Positions 51,746 through 61,310 of a stretch of DNA of 64,000 nt are shown here, one piece after another. The stretch is taken from positions 496,001-560,000 of the forward strand of contig NZ_CP015732.1 in assembly GCF_001750145.1 (NCBI RefSeq), in the 5' to 3' direction. The DNA comes from Arthrobacter sp. U41 (lineage in GTDB: Bacteria; Actinomycetota; Actinomycetes; Actinomycetales; Micrococcaceae). The notes beneath the pieces are model-generated. The model had not been told where the DNA came from and searched no databases. It saw only the letters and a list, made by a program, of their open reading frames with translations. A program made the position numbers and the translations under genes. The first letter of the stretch is position 1, and every line of letters starts with the position of its first letter.

Positions 51746-54145
51746 GTGAACCCACATGATTCCCTGATTCCTTTGCTGGGCCGCGGCCCGGACCCGGAAC
51801 AGCTCCGTCATGTGCGAACCATCGCCGCCCGCCAGGCCGTGCACGCACCCTGGCCCGGGTGGGCCCACCCCGATCTGGTGAACGCCTACGGTTCGCTCGG
51901 CATTCACGAGCCCTACCGCCACCAGATCCAGGCCGCCGACCTCGCCCACGCCGGCGAGCACGTCGTGATCGCCACGGGCACCGCCTCCGGAAAATCGCTG
52001 GCCTACCAGCTGCCGGCGCTGGACGCGATCCACCGCTCCGAACTGCGGGTCCTTGCCGATCCCGGCAAGATCCACGATGACGGCGCCGTCACCCTTTATC
52101 TGTCGCCCACCAAGGCCCTCGCTGCCGACCAGCTGGCTGCCATTCGGTCGCTGAAGCTCCCCACCGTCCGGGCCGAAACCTACGACGGCGACACCGACCC
52201 CGCTTCCCGCCGGTGGATCCGGGACCACGCGAACTTCATTCTCGCCAACCCGGACATGCTGCACTTCGGGATCCTCCCCAACCACGCGTGGTGGGCACGG
52301 TTCTTCCGCCGGCTGCGCTACGTGATCGTTGACGAGGCCCACAGCTACCGCGGCGTCTTCGGATCCCACGTGGCCAACCTGATGCGCCGGCTGCGCCGCA
52401 TCTGCGCCTACTACAGCCCGGACGGGTCCGGGCCCGTGTTCATCGCCGCCTCGGCCACCGCGTCCGAGCCCGGGACCTCCTTCGGCAGGCTCATCGGCGC
52501 CCCGGTGCGTGCTGTATCCGAGGATTCCTCGCCGCACGGCTCCACGACCGTCGCGTTCTGGGAGCCTGCCCTGAGCGAGGTCCGCGGCGAGAACGGCGCC
52601 AAGGAGCGGCGCACGGCCGTGGCGGAAACCGCGGATCTGCTGGCCAACTTGGTGTCCTCGCGGGTGCGGACCATTGCGTTCATCAAGTCCCGGCGCGGCG
52701 CCGAGACCATTGCCTCCATCACCAAGCGCCTCCTCGACGAGGTTGATCCCAGCCTGCCGCAGCGGGTGGCGGCCTACCGATCGGGCTATCTGCCGGAGGA
52801 GCGCCGTGCCTTGGAGAAGGCGCTGCGCTCCGGTGAACTGCTGGGCGTTTCAAGCACCTCGGCCCTGGAACTGGGGATCGACATCTCCGGGCTCGACGCC
52901 GTTCTGGTCGCCGGCTGGCCAGGGACCCGCGCGTCGCTGTTCCAGCAAATCGGCCGGGCCGGACGGGCAGGGCAGGATGCCATTGCCGCCTTCGTCGCGA
53001 GCGATGACCCGCTCGACACCTACCTGGTGAACCATCCCGAGGCGATCTTCGACGTCTCGGTGGAGGCCACCGTCTTCGATCCCTCCAATCCCTATGTGCT
53101 CGGCCCGCACCTGTGCGCCGCCGCCGCCGAACTGCCCCTGGGGTCTGCCGAGCTGGACCTGTTCGGTGCCACGTCCGAGAAACTGCTGGACCAGCTGGTG
53201 GCCCAGGGATATCTGCGCCGGCGCCCCGCCGGGTGGTTCTGGACCCACCCGCAGAGCGCCGCGGCAATGGTGAACCTCAGGGCCGACGGCGGCGGGCCGG
53301 TCAGCATCGTGGATGCCGACACCGGGTCCCTGCTCGGGACCATGGATTCACCGCAGACCCATTACCAGGCCCACACGGGCGCCATCTACGTCCACCAGGG
53401 CGAGAGCTACGTGGTCGAGGACCTGAATGAAGATGATCATTGCGTGGTGGTGCGCCGGGCGAACCCGGACTACTACACCACCGCCCGGGACGTGACCCAG
53501 ATCGAGGTGCTCGAAACGCAGCGCACCACCCAGTGGGGCGATGTGGCCGTGCATTTCGGGGACGTGAAAGTGACAACACAGGTGGTCTCCTTCCAGCGCA
53601 AGGCGCTCATTTCGAATGAGATCCTCGGTGAGGAACCGCTGCAGCTCGGTGCCCGGGACCTGTTCACCAAGGCGGTGTGGTTTGTCATGGACAACCGCTC
53701 GCTGACCGGCGCGGGGCTGATCGAGGCCCAATTCCCGGGTGCCTTGCATGCCGCGGAACATGCGGCGATCGGGCTCCTGCCCCTGGTTGCCTCCAGCGAC
53801 CGCTGGGACATCGGCGGCGTGTCCACCGCCATCCACGCCGACACCGGAGTGCCGACCATCTTTGTGTACGACGGCCACCCCGGCGGGGCAGGCTTTGCGG
53901 AACGGGGCTACGACAAGGCCCGGGTCTGGCTCGCCGCCACGCGCGACGCGATCAAGGCCTGCGAATGCGAGTCCGGCTGCCCGTCCTGTGTGCAGTCGCC
54001 CAAGTGCGGCAACAAGAACAACCCCCTCGACAAGGACGCCGCCGTGACCCTCATCGACGTGCTGCTCAAGGATGCGACGGACCAGATGCGCGCCGGGCAG
54101 CCGGACCGCGGCGCGACACCGCTGCAGGCTACAACGCCGGTGTAG
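51746..54145 (+). CDS. DEAD/DEAH-box helicase, Hrq1/YprA type with DUF1998
   Basis: Superfamily 2 DNA helicase of 799 aa. Motif I ATGTASGKSLAYQLP near residue 77, DEAH box VDEAHSYRGVFGSHVANLMR, motif III SATASEP, motifs IV-VI including TSALELGIDISGLDAVLV and QQIGRAGRAGQ. The C-terminal DUF1998 region has YDGHPGGAGFAERG and the four-cysteine cluster CECESGCPSCVQSPKCG, a likely metal site. Relatives are RecQ4-like repair helicases. GTG start with AAGAAT 6 bases upstream. The next gene is convergent. Confidence 0.93.
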   Translation: MNPHDSLIPLLGRGPDPEQLRHVRTIAARQAVHAPWPGWAHPDLVNAYGSLGIHEPYRHQIQAADLAHAGEHVVIATGTASGKSLAYQLPALDAIHRSELRVLADPGKIHDDGAVTLYLSPTKALAADQLAAIRSLKLPTVRAETYDGDTDPASRRWIRDHANFILANPDMLHFGILPNHAWWARFFRRLRYVIVDEAHSYRGVFGSHVANLMRRLRRICAYYSPDGSGPVFIAASATASEPGTSFGRLIGAPVRAVSEDSSPHGSTTVAFWEPALSEVRGENGAKERRTAVAETADLLANLVSSRVRTIAFIKSRRGAETIASITKRLLDEVDPSLPQRVAAYRSGYLPEERRALEKALRSGELLGVSSTSALELGIDISGLDAVLVAGWPGTRASLFQQIGRAGRAGQDAIAAFVASDDPLDTYLVNHPEAIFDVSVEATVFDPSNPYVLGPHLCAAAAELPLGSAELDLFGATSEKLLDQLVAQGYLRRRPAGWFWTHPQSAAAMVNLRADGGGPVSIVDADTGSLLGTMDSPQTHYQAHTGAIYVHQGESYVVEDLNEDDHCVVVRRANPDYYTTARDVTQIEVLETQRTTQWGDVAVHFGDVKVTTQVVSFQRKALISNEILGEEPLQLGARDLFTKAVWFVMDNRSLTGAGLIEAQFPGALHAAEHAAIGLLPLVASSDRWDIGGVSTAIHADTGVPTIFVYDGHPGGAGFAERGYDKARVWLAATRDAIKACECESGCPSCVQSPKCGNKNNPLDKDAAVTLIDVLLKDATDQMRAGQPDRGATPLQATTPV

Positions 54146-54165
54146 CCGCAGGCGTGGGCGCAGCC

Positions 54166-54225
54166 GCGGATGCGGATGCGGATGCGGATGCGGACGCGGA
54201 CGCGGACGCTGCTGCTGCTGCTGCT
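54166..54225. repeat. hexanucleotide/trinucleotide microsatellite
   Basis: Seven GCGGA[T/C] hexamers (54166-54207) followed by five GCT and one GCC (54208-54225). It lies between the helicase stop (54145) and the stop of the TadE-like gene (54235). On the minus strand in a shifted frame it would add an Ala/Ser repeat tail to the TadE-like protein. Confidence 0.95.
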
Positions 54226-54234
54226 GCCACCGGC

Positions 54235-54684
54235 TCACGGGGGCGGCCCTGCCCGGGCCAGCCCGGTGGCTCCGCCCACGGGTGTGCGGACCTCGAGCTC
54301 CGTGCGGACCTGGACCGTGCTGCCGGTGCCTTCCACGCAGCTGAGAACCCTGGCGTGGTTCCGGCGGGCGACGTCCGCGGCGACAGCGCAGGGTTCTCCA
54401 GGGGTGATTCCCCTGGCAGCATCCGCGGCTGCCAGGGCGGCCAGATCTGCCGCTGCCGCCGCACGGGTGGCCATCGCGGCCGACTGGGCCAGCAGCGCGA
54501 TCAGGACCGCGGCGAGGACCACGAGCAGTCCCAGCCCCAGCGCCAGGACGGTTCCGGCGCCCCGCTCCGGGTCCTCCGGATCCTCGGGGTGCTCGGGGTG
54601 CTGGAGATGCCCGGGGTGTTCCGGGTGCCGGGGGTCCTCCCGGTGCACGCCTGGAGTGCCCTCGCGGGTCGGCGCCCGGTTCAT
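54235..54684 (-). CDS. Rv3654c-like TadE-type membrane protein
   Basis: Protein of 149 aa, last gene of the tad operon. An unusual His-Pro-Glu/Asp-rich N-terminus (EHPGHLQHPEHPEDPEDPE) precedes ERGAGTVLALGLGLLVVLAA, a pilin-like N-terminal helix with conserved Glu/Gly preceding it, and an Ala-rich helix (AAAAADLAALAAADAA). Such Rv3654c-type proteins accompany TadE in actinobacterial Flp clusters and may be minor pilins. ATG overlaps the tadE stop (ATGA). Confidence 0.85.
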   Translation of the reverse strand: MNRAPTREGTPGVHREDPRHPEHPGHLQHPEHPEDPEDPERGAGTVLALGLGLLVVLAAVLIALLAQSAAMATRAAAAADLAALAAADAARGITPGEPCAVAADVARRNHARVLSCVEGTGSTVQVRTELEVRTPVGGATGLARAGPPP

Positions 54685-55175
54685 GCCGCGAGACTCTGCA
54701 ACTGGTGGCGCCAGGTCCAGGCAACCGGGGCCGCGGCTGTCGGTCCGGATGTTTCGCCGCGGGCCCAGGCTCGGGCCGAGAGAGTCCAGGGCAGAAGCGA
54801 GCCGACGGCGCCCGGGACCCTGGCCGAGACCGTCACGGTGAGCCATTCGCCCTCCGACGCCACCGCCGATGCCGCTGAGTCGCCCGCGAGCCGGCGGATG
54901 ATCCCGTCTACGGCGCCTGCGTCCTCGCCCCGGGCCAGGGCGCGGGCGCCGGCCCGGGCGGCTTCCTCCAGCCGCAGCTGGGTGACTCCCGCCGCGGAGC
55001 CGGCCAGCAACAGGGCGAGCAGGAGCAGGACGGCGGGCAGCGCCACCGCGAATTCGGCGGTAACGGCCCCGCGGCTCGTTTCGGGGCGCACTCCCGGCCA
55101 CCACCGGTTAGACACGGCCGCCCGCCGTGAAGCCGCTGCCCGTTTCGCTCCTCCAGCCGGCCATCCGCAGCTCAT
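54681..55175 (-). CDS. TadE-like pilus assembly protein
   Basis: Minor pseudopilin of 164 aa. After a basic N-terminus, RGAVTAEFAVALPAVLLLLA shows the TadE motif with Glu at position five of the hydrophobic helix. Then an extracytoplasmic Ala-rich domain (RLEEAARAGARALARGEDAG). It couples with its neighbours by ATGA overlaps on both sides. Probably processed by a prepilin peptidase encoded elsewhere. Confidence 0.88.
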   Translation of the reverse strand: MSCGWPAGGAKRAAASRRAAVSNRWWPGVRPETSRGAVTAEFAVALPAVLLLLALLLAGSAAGVTQLRLEEAARAGARALARGEDAGAVDGIIRRLAGDSAASAVASEGEWLTVTVSARVPGAVGSLLPWTLSARAWARGETSGPTAAAPVAWTWRHQLQSLAA

Positions 55176-55465
55176 GGCAAGGCGAGCGCCGTGCGGATGA
55201 GGTCGAGCAGAAATCCCCGGACCTCGTCGCTGCGCATGATGAACACGAGGATGCCGGCGAAGCCCACCGCGGCGAGCGTGGCAATGGCGTACTCGGCGGT
55301 CGCCATTCCACTTTGGGAGCCAAACAGTGTTTTCCGATTTCGGGTCCGGAACGGTTCAGCGGCGCTTGCCCCCGGATAGATTTCGCGGATCTCACCGCGC
55401 TCCGTCGCGGGGTGGGCGTGCTTGGCCCTACGGGCGCCGGCTGGAGCAACGTGATGGACTGACAT
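55172..55465 (-). CDS. DUF4244 Flp-pilin-like protein
   Basis: Small protein of 97 aa. The hydrophilic leader ends in GMATAEYAIATLAAVGFAGI, a type IVb pilin-like processing site (Gly, then Met-Ala-Thr-Ala-Glu-Tyr) with hydrophobic helix, and a short tail (DEVRGFLLDLIRTALALP). DUF4244 proteins are the presumed major Flp subunits in Arthrobacter-type Tad loci. ATG at 55465 is chosen for AAAGGA six bases upstream. A 163-bp gap to tadC could hold its own promoter, which fits a subunit needed in excess. Confidence 0.87.
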   Translation of the reverse strand: MSVHHVAPAGARRAKHAHPATERGEIREIYPGASAAEPFRTRNRKTLFGSQSGMATAEYAIATLAAVGFAGILVFIMRSDEVRGFLLDLIRTALALP

Positions 55466-55628
55466 GGGTTTTCCTTTCCCTCGTTCCGGCGGCACCGCCG
55501 GCTGTTCTTAGACTCTTCCGGTCCGGGAGGCGGCATGTAAGGCGCTTATCCGGCCAAGTGGAAAACCGCCCCGCAACGCGGACTGTGGAGGAACGCTCCC
55601 CGGCACCCGCCTTCGGCCGCCCCGGGGG

Positions 55629-56240
55629 TCAGCCCGGCAGCATCGCCAGCAGCACCGGAACGACACCCAGGCAGATGAACGCCGGCAGAGAACACAGGCC
55701 CAGCGGCACCACAAGCTTCACGCCCAGGGCTGCGGCATGTTTCTCCGCGGACCGGAAGCGCTCGCGGCGCAGGCGTGCCGCCTGGGCGTACAGGATGGCT
55801 GAGGACGGGGCACCGGTGAGCGCGGCAAATCCCAGCGCATGGCGCAAGGCGAGCAGTCCTGGCGACCGGACATCGGAGCTGCGCCAGGCGGTGTCCCAGT
55901 CGGCGCCCATGGCGAGCGCGGCGACGACCGGCCGCAGCGGACCACGGACCTCCGGCGTTCCCAACTCGGCCACCAGCGCCAGGGCCCGGCCGAGTCCGGC
56001 TCCCGCCTCGAGCATCGCGCCGATAAGTTCCAGCATCATGGCCGCATCACCGAGCCCGGGCCCGCCGGCTTCCCCGGCCGGCCGGTGGCCGAATTTTGAG
56101 CGGCCCGAGTTCCCGGCGTCCGGGCCAGTCTGCAGCTGGCGTCGGAGCCTCCGCCTGGCCATGCCGCGGTCCGAAAACGCAGTCACGGCCGCGACCGCCA
56201 GAATCGAAAGCACCGCCAGACCTGCGGCGTCTGCTGTCAT
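55629..56240 (-). CDS. TadC-like type II secretion F-domain protein
   Basis: Inner-membrane platform protein of 203 aa with the GspF/T2SSF fold: N-terminal helix, cytoplasmic helical domain (MMLELIGAMLEAGAGLGRAL, FRSAEKHAAALGVKLVVPLG) and a C-terminal helix pair (GLCSLPAFICLGVVPVLLAM). It forms the platform of the Flp machinery with TadB. ATG overlaps the tadB stop (ATGA). Confidence 0.9.
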   Translation of the reverse strand: MTADAAGLAVLSILAVAAVTAFSDRGMARRRLRRQLQTGPDAGNSGRSKFGHRPAGEAGGPGLGDAAMMLELIGAMLEAGAGLGRALALVAELGTPEVRGPLRPVVAALAMGADWDTAWRSSDVRSPGLLALRHALGFAALTGAPSSAILYAQAARLRRERFRSAEKHAAALGVKLVVPLGLCSLPAFICLGVVPVLLAMLPG

Positions 56241-57067
56241 GGGTGAAGTCCCGCGGCCGCCCGGACCAGCCGTGCGGACCAGATCCGGCCTGCCGCGGTC
56301 AGGACCAGGCCTGCCGCGAGGGCCGCCACCCCCACGGGAGTTCCCAGCAGGACCTCGGCAGGGTCCACGCCCAGCAGCACGCCCAGGCCGAAGCCCAGGA
56401 ACGGAAGCCAGGTCAGCAGCCGTACCGTCGCGCGGGGTCCGGCCAGCGCGGTCTGACGGGCGGCCTCGGCGTCGTCCTCGGCCTCAAGCTGGGCGGCGAA
56501 GCGGGTCAACACCTCTGCCAGCGGGCAGCCGCTGGCCTCGGCCACGTCAAAGCACGCGGCGAGCTGAAACCAGACGCGACGCTCACGCAGAACCTCGCCG
56601 GCGCCAGTGTCCCCGGTCGGTACCGGCCCTGTTCCGCCGGACACGGCCGCGCCTCCGGAACGGATGGCTGCCGCGACGGGTGACCCGCGCATCGCCGCGG
56701 CGCGTGCTGCAGCAAGCCTCCGCTCGGATTCCGGTGCCAGCGCCGGGATCCGGCCGGACGGTCTTCCCCCGGGCAGGGGTCCGGACGGATCGCCCACATG
56801 CAGGAGCCACAGCTCATCCCACAAGCGCGCGGGAGCGCGGCCGCCCTTCAGCAAAGCCGCCATCTGCTGCACGAGCAGGGTCATCGAAACTGCGGGCATG
56901 TTCCGGCGCCGCCACCCCGGCACCCTGCCAGGACCCGACGGGGAGCCGGCGGCCGGGACCTGCCGTGTTTCAGCCAGGGCCGCGCGGATCCGGTGGTGCC
57001 GGGCTGCTGGCGGCGAGAGCGCCAGGAACACTGCGAGCGCCAGGACGCCGATGAGGAGGGCGTTCAC
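56237..57067 (-). CDS. TadB-like type II secretion F-domain protein
   Basis: Platform protein of 276 aa, partner of TadC. A first helix (ALLIGVLALAVFLALSP), a long basic linker, the T2SSF helical core (LAACFDVAEASGCPLAEVLT) and two C-terminal helices. GTG at 57067 is chosen because it overlaps the tadA stop (GTGA); a longer frame upstream would lie within tadA. Confidence 0.88.
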   Translation of the reverse strand: MNALLIGVLALAVFLALSPPAARHHRIRAALAETRQVPAAGSPSGPGRVPGWRRRNMPAVSMTLLVQQMAALLKGGRAPARLWDELWLLHVGDPSGPLPGGRPSGRIPALAPESERRLAAARAAAMRGSPVAAAIRSGGAAVSGGTGPVPTGDTGAGEVLRERRVWFQLAACFDVAEASGCPLAEVLTRFAAQLEAEDDAEAARQTALAGPRATVRLLTWLPFLGFGLGVLLGVDPAEVLLGTPVGVAALAAGLVLTAAGRIWSARLVRAAAGLHP

Positions 57068-58305
57068 GCCGCGCCTCCGCCCGGGTCCAATCCGAGCCGG
57101 GCTGCCAACGGCGGCCAGGCCGGCCCGCATCGGATGTTTCCGCCGCGGACATCCAGCGCGGAGCCGACCACCAGACCCGCAGGGCTGTCCTCCAGGACAC
57201 CGATGCAGGCCACGGTCCGCCCGCCGTTCGTCCTTTCCACGTGGACCACGGTGTCCAGGGCGCTGGCCGCCTGCAGCCGGACCGCGTCCTGCCCCATCCC
57301 GGCCAGTGCACCCAGGGCCGTCAATCTGGCCGGCACGTCGGCCGCGGTGTTGGCGTGGATGGTTCCGCCGCCTCCGCGATGGCCGGTATTCATGGCAGCG
57401 AGCAGCTCACGCACTTCGGCGCCCCGGCATTCCCCCACGACCAGCCGGTCCGGCCGCATCCTCAGCGATTGCCGCACGAGCTCGCCCAAATCCACGACCC
57501 CGCCACCTTCAAGATTTCCGTGCCGGGCCTCCAGCGAGACAACGTGCGGGTGAACCGGGTTCAGCTCCGCTGCGTCCTCAATCAGGACCAGCCGCTCGCC
57601 CGGGGAACACAGGCCGAGGAGCGTGGCCAGCAGTGTGGTCTTCCCCGATCCCGTGGCGCCGCTGATCAGGAAACTCAGACGGTGTTCCACCATTCGTTCC
57701 AGCACGGCCTGCACCCATGCCCCGAACATTCCGTTGCGCCTGAGCTCGTCCATCGAGAAAACCCGGTCACGCCGGATCCTGATGCTCAGCAGGGTCCCTG
57801 CCGTGGATATCGGCGGCAGGACAGCATGGACCCGGTAGCCGCCGTCGAGCCTGATATCGACACACGGTGAACCATCGTCCAGGCGCCGCCCTCCGGCTGC
57901 GACCAGCCGGGCCGCCAGCGCCCGGACCTGGGGTTCACCGGAGAACGCCACCGGGGCCCTCTCGAGCCCGTCGCCGCGGTCCAGCCAGACGGAGCCCGGG
58001 CCGTTGACGAAGATGTCCGTCACGGCCGGGTCCCGGACCAGCACCTGCAGCGGTCCGAGGCCGTTCAGTTCCGCGCTGATCCCCTCGACGGCGGCCAGGG
58101 CGCCGGCCGTCCCCAGCAGGCGTCCGCTCGCCCGGACGGCGGCTGCCACGCGCGACGGCGTCACCGGCCCGGCACCGGACATGACGGATTCGCGCACGGA
58201 CTCCAGCAGCCGCGCGTCCACGGCGGCACGGGCCGGCGGCCGGTAGCGGGGGGCGCCAGGGATCCCATCGGCGTCCGGCGGCCCCGGCGCCGAATGGGCG
58301 CTCAT
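57064..58305 (-). CDS. TadA/CpaF-type secretion ATPase
   Basis: Hexameric motor ATPase of 413 aa that drives Flp pilus assembly. N-terminal domain with VTDIFVNGPGSVWLDRGDGL, Walker A SGATGSGKTTLLATLLGLC near residue 220, Asp box ERLVLIEDAAEL, His box MRPDRLVVGECRGAEVRELL and GHRGGGGTIHANTA. ATG overlaps the stop of the Ssd-type gene (ATGA), so the whole operon is coupled. Confidence 0.94.
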   Translation of the reverse strand: MSAHSAPGPPDADGIPGAPRYRPPARAAVDARLLESVRESVMSGAGPVTPSRVAAAVRASGRLLGTAGALAAVEGISAELNGLGPLQVLVRDPAVTDIFVNGPGSVWLDRGDGLERAPVAFSGEPQVRALAARLVAAGGRRLDDGSPCVDIRLDGGYRVHAVLPPISTAGTLLSIRIRRDRVFSMDELRRNGMFGAWVQAVLERMVEHRLSFLISGATGSGKTTLLATLLGLCSPGERLVLIEDAAELNPVHPHVVSLEARHGNLEGGGVVDLGELVRQSLRMRPDRLVVGECRGAEVRELLAAMNTGHRGGGGTIHANTAADVPARLTALGALAGMGQDAVRLQAASALDTVVHVERTNGGRTVACIGVLEDSPAGLVVGSALDVRGGNIRCGPAWPPLAARLGLDPGGGAA

Positions 58306-59459
58306 CCGCTGGCTCCTGCACCGAAGTCCAGCACCCTTCCGGCGAACCGCCGCACGTTGCGCTGCCGTCCGGTATCCAGCAGCCGCCCGAGCTCTGTGGC
58401 CGCCGCGGCACGCCGGACGTCCGGCATCATTCCGGCCAGCGGCAAACCGACGGACTCGGCAATCAGCTCGGCGTCCAGCGCGGCCCCTGATTTGCCCCGC
58501 ACCACGAGCACGGTCACCACCGCGGGAAGGTCCTGCAGGAGCCGGGCCGTTGCCACGGCCGCGCGCAGCAGCGCCGGCACAACAACGATCATCCGGTCGC
58601 AGTCCCAGGCGAAAGCCCGCAGGGCGTCCCGTCCCCGGCCAATGTCCACCAGGACGAGCTCGAAGCCGCGCCGGGCGGCGTCCAGCACTCCGGCCACGAC
58701 CGCGTGGTCCACCCCGGCGTGGCGCTCCTTGTTGCCGGGCCAGGAAAGGAACGGGAATCCGCCGGCCAGCGGCAGGGAATCAGCGAGCTGGCGGGGATCG
58801 ATCGTGCCGCTGGCGTCGGCCAGATCCGGCCAGCGGAGACCGGGCGTTTCCTCGGCGGCGAGCGCCAGCTCCAGGCCCCCGCCCCAGGGGTCGCCGTCGA
58901 CCAGCAGGACACGCAGGCCCTCCCGGGAGGCAGCCTGGGCCAGCCAGACCGCAGCAGTACTGGCCCCCGCCCCGCCGCAGCCCCCGACAATCCCGAGAAC
59001 CGTGCCGCCGGACGCCGGAGTCCGGGAGCGGCTGAGATACTCGGCGAGCCAGGACGCGGCATCGGGCAACACGGCGACCCGTTCGGCGCCGGTGGCGGCC
59101 GCCAGGTGCCACAGAGCTTCGGTGTCCCCATCGAGACCAACCAGGATGGCAGGCGAACGTCCCCGCGGCGGCAGCTCGGGGATGTCACTGCCGAGCAGCA
59201 CCACCGACGCCGTGTCCCAGAACGGCGCCGCCTCCCTGACATTTCCAACGGTGTGCAGCTGACCGCCGGACGCCGCCACCACCCGTTCCACCTCACCGCG
59301 CAGCTCCTCGGATCCCGTCACCAGCAGCGTCTCCGCCGACCCGTCCGGCAGCCACGGCGCGGCGCCCGGGTCGGAGCCAGGCCCGGTGCCCGGCCCGGCG
59401 CCCGGCAGAAGACCGGATCGGGGAACGGGACCGGAAGGCGATAGCTGGTGCCTGCTCAT
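58302..59459 (-). CDS. Ssd/CpaE-like ParA-type ATPase
   Basis: Protein of 385 aa, first gene of the tad operon. A receiver-like N-terminal half (LLVTGSEELRGEVERVVAAS) precedes a deviant-Walker ParA/MinD domain: GIVGGCGGAGASTAAVWLAQ near residue 175 (Ser/Ala in place of the canonical lysines) and VLLVDGDPWGGGLELALA. Such proteins (Ssd, septum site-determining in Mycobacterium; CpaE in Caulobacter) position pili or affect division. ATG at 59459; a long upstream extension is antisense to the polymerase gene. Confidence 0.88.
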   Translation of the reverse strand: MSRHQLSPSGPVPRSGLLPGAGPGTGPGSDPGAAPWLPDGSAETLLVTGSEELRGEVERVVAASGGQLHTVGNVREAAPFWDTASVVLLGSDIPELPPRGRSPAILVGLDGDTEALWHLAAATGAERVAVLPDAASWLAEYLSRSRTPASGGTVLGIVGGCGGAGASTAAVWLAQAASREGLRVLLVDGDPWGGGLELALAAEETPGLRWPDLADASGTIDPRQLADSLPLAGGFPFLSWPGNKERHAGVDHAVVAGVLDAARRGFELVLVDIGRGRDALRAFAWDCDRMIVVVPALLRAAVATARLLQDLPAVVTVLVVRGKSGAALDAELIAESVGLPLAGMMPDVRRAAAATELGRLLDTGRQRNVRRFAGRVLDFGAGASG

Positions 59460-59588
59460 GCGGCCACTCTTCCCGTCCCGGGAACCCGCCGTAACCCACG
59501 CCCGCCGGTATGTGGACAAGCCGGCGGCCAGGACCATGGGCAGGCCAGGTGAACAAGGAACTCCGCCCCGCAGGGCAGAATTGACGCT

Positions 59589-61310
59589 ATGTACCTGCTG
59601 CTCGCCGCCCACGCCGACGGCGCAGCCCTCCAGGAACTCACGGCGGACGGCTCCCCGCACCCGGCCACACCGGTGCCGCGCATCGTCGGCGCCGCCGAAC
59701 TGGCCGGCGTCGTGCGTGAATTCGAACAGCGGCGGCCGCGCTGGATCTGGCACCGCGCCCAGGACTGGTACCCCGCGCTGCTCGTCGCCGGGGTCGAGCT
59801 GGAACGCTGCTATGACCTGACCTTGTGCGGCGCGATCCTGGCGCATTCGGAGTTCACTGCCCACACCGCGTACGCGCAGAACGCGGAGAAGCTGACCCAG
59901 GACGATGAGCTGCAGCCGCCGCGGGCGCTGCAGCCGCCACCGCCGCCGGCCGACCAGGGCGCGCTGTTTGACGAACCCGGCACCCGCAAAAAGCCCCGCC
60001 ACAGCCCCGAAGACCTCCGCACGGAATACGCCGCCCAGCAGGAGGCGCTCAGCCAGGCGGGAGGGCCCGGCGTCGAACACCACGGGGACAACCGCAAGCA
60101 GCGGCTCCAGCTGCTGCTTGCAGCCGAGTCCGCCGGCGCCATGATCGCGGCGGAAATGCAGCACACCGGGGTGCCCTGGCGTGAGGAACTGCATGAGCAG
60201 ATCCTCGCGGACTATCTCGGCCCCCGGCCTCAAGTGGGGCACCGGCCGGCCAAACTGGAGGCGCTCACCGCCGAGCTGAGGCAGCTGCTGAATTCCCCGG
60301 CGCTGAATCCGGATTCACCCCAGGAGCTCATGCGCGCCCTGCACCGGAACGGCATCGAAGTGAAGACCACCCGGCAGTGGGAGCTGAAGGAATCCAGCCA
60401 TCCGGCGATCGAGCCGCTGCTGGCGTTCAAGAAACTCTCCCGCCTGCACGCCGCCAACGGCTGGGTATGGCTGGATGCGTGGGTGAAAAACGGCCGGTTC
60501 CAGCCGGAATATGTGGTGGGCGGTGTGGTCTCCGGCCGCTGGGCTTCCCGCGGCGGCGGGGCGCTGCAGATCCCGCGCCAGATCCGTGGCGCCGTGCACG
60601 CCGACCCGGGATACAAGCTGATCGTCGCCGACGCCTCGCAGCTCGAGCCCCGGGTGCTCGTGGCACTGGCGCAGGATTCCAAGATGGCCGAGGCCGCACG
60701 CGACAAGGACCTCTACGCCGGCATCGCGGCGCAGGGTTTCGGCGGCGACCGCGCGAAGGCAAAGGTGGCACTGCTCGGAGCCATCTACGGGGCAACGACC
60801 GGCGAATCCGGGCGCCTGATGCCGCAGCTGACCCGGACCTATCCGCGGGCGGTCGGCTTCGTGGAACAGGCAGCCCGCGAGGGCGAGGCCGGCCGGACCG
60901 TCACGTCACGGCTGGGCCGCAGCAGTCCGCCGCCGTCCGAACGCTGGCTGCAGAGCCAGCAGTCGAGCAGCGCCGAGGAACAGCGCCGGGCCGATTCGAT
61001 CGCCCGCTCGCGCGGCCGGTTCACCCGCAACTTCGTGGTGCAGGGATCCGCGGCCGACTGGGCGGCCTGCTGGCTGGCAGAACTGCGACGCCGGCTGCGG
61101 GCCCTGCGCGCGGACGGCACCCCCGCGGGGGAACTGGTCTTCTTCCTGCACGACGAAGTTATGGTCCACTGCCCCGAGGAAGCGGTACCCGACGGAATCC
61201 GGGCCATCGAGGAAGCCGCGAACGCCGCCAAGGAACTCCTGTTCGGCCGGATCCCGGTGGAATTCCCGGTGAGTATCGCCGTCGTGGACTCATACGACAA
61301 CGCCAAATAG
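59589..61310 (+). CDS. bifunctional 3'-5' exonuclease/DNA polymerase, family A-like
   Basis: Protein of 573 aa, an actinobacterial PolA paralogue. The N-terminal 200 residues are a degenerate exonuclease-like domain (HRAQDWYPALLVAGVELERC). The polymerase core shows SGRWASRGGGALQIPRQIRG, motif A IVADASQLEPRVLVALA near residue 348, motif B DLYAGIAAQGFGGDRAKAKV and KVALLGAIYG, and motif C FFLHDEVMVHCPEE with the catalytic His-Asp-Glu. It lacks the 5' nuclease domain of PolA. Likely DNA repair or damage tolerance. Divergent from the tad operon; start context AGAATT 6 bases before ATG. Confidence 0.9.
   Translation: MYLLLAAHADGAALQELTADGSPHPATPVPRIVGAAELAGVVREFEQRRPRWIWHRAQDWYPALLVAGVELERCYDLTLCGAILAHSEFTAHTAYAQNAEKLTQDDELQPPRALQPPPPPADQGALFDEPGTRKKPRHSPEDLRTEYAAQQEALSQAGGPGVEHHGDNRKQRLQLLLAAESAGAMIAAEMQHTGVPWREELHEQILADYLGPRPQVGHRPAKLEALTAELRQLLNSPALNPDSPQELMRALHRNGIEVKTTRQWELKESSHPAIEPLLAFKKLSRLHAANGWVWLDAWVKNGRFQPEYVVGGVVSGRWASRGGGALQIPRQIRGAVHADPGYKLIVADASQLEPRVLVALAQDSKMAEAARDKDLYAGIAAQGFGGDRAKAKVALLGAIYGATTGESGRLMPQLTRTYPRAVGFVEQAAREGEAGRTVTSRLGRSSPPPSERWLQSQQSSSAEEQRRADSIARSRGRFTRNFVVQGSAADWAACWLAELRRRLRALRADGTPAGELVFFLHDEVMVHCPEEAVPDGIRAIEEAANAAKELLFGRIPVEFPVSIAVVDSYDNAK

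Noticed and set aside
58302..60242. 646-codon reading of the Ssd-type protein
   Set aside because: The upstream 260 codons are antisense to the family-A polymerase. The conserved protein begins at 59459.
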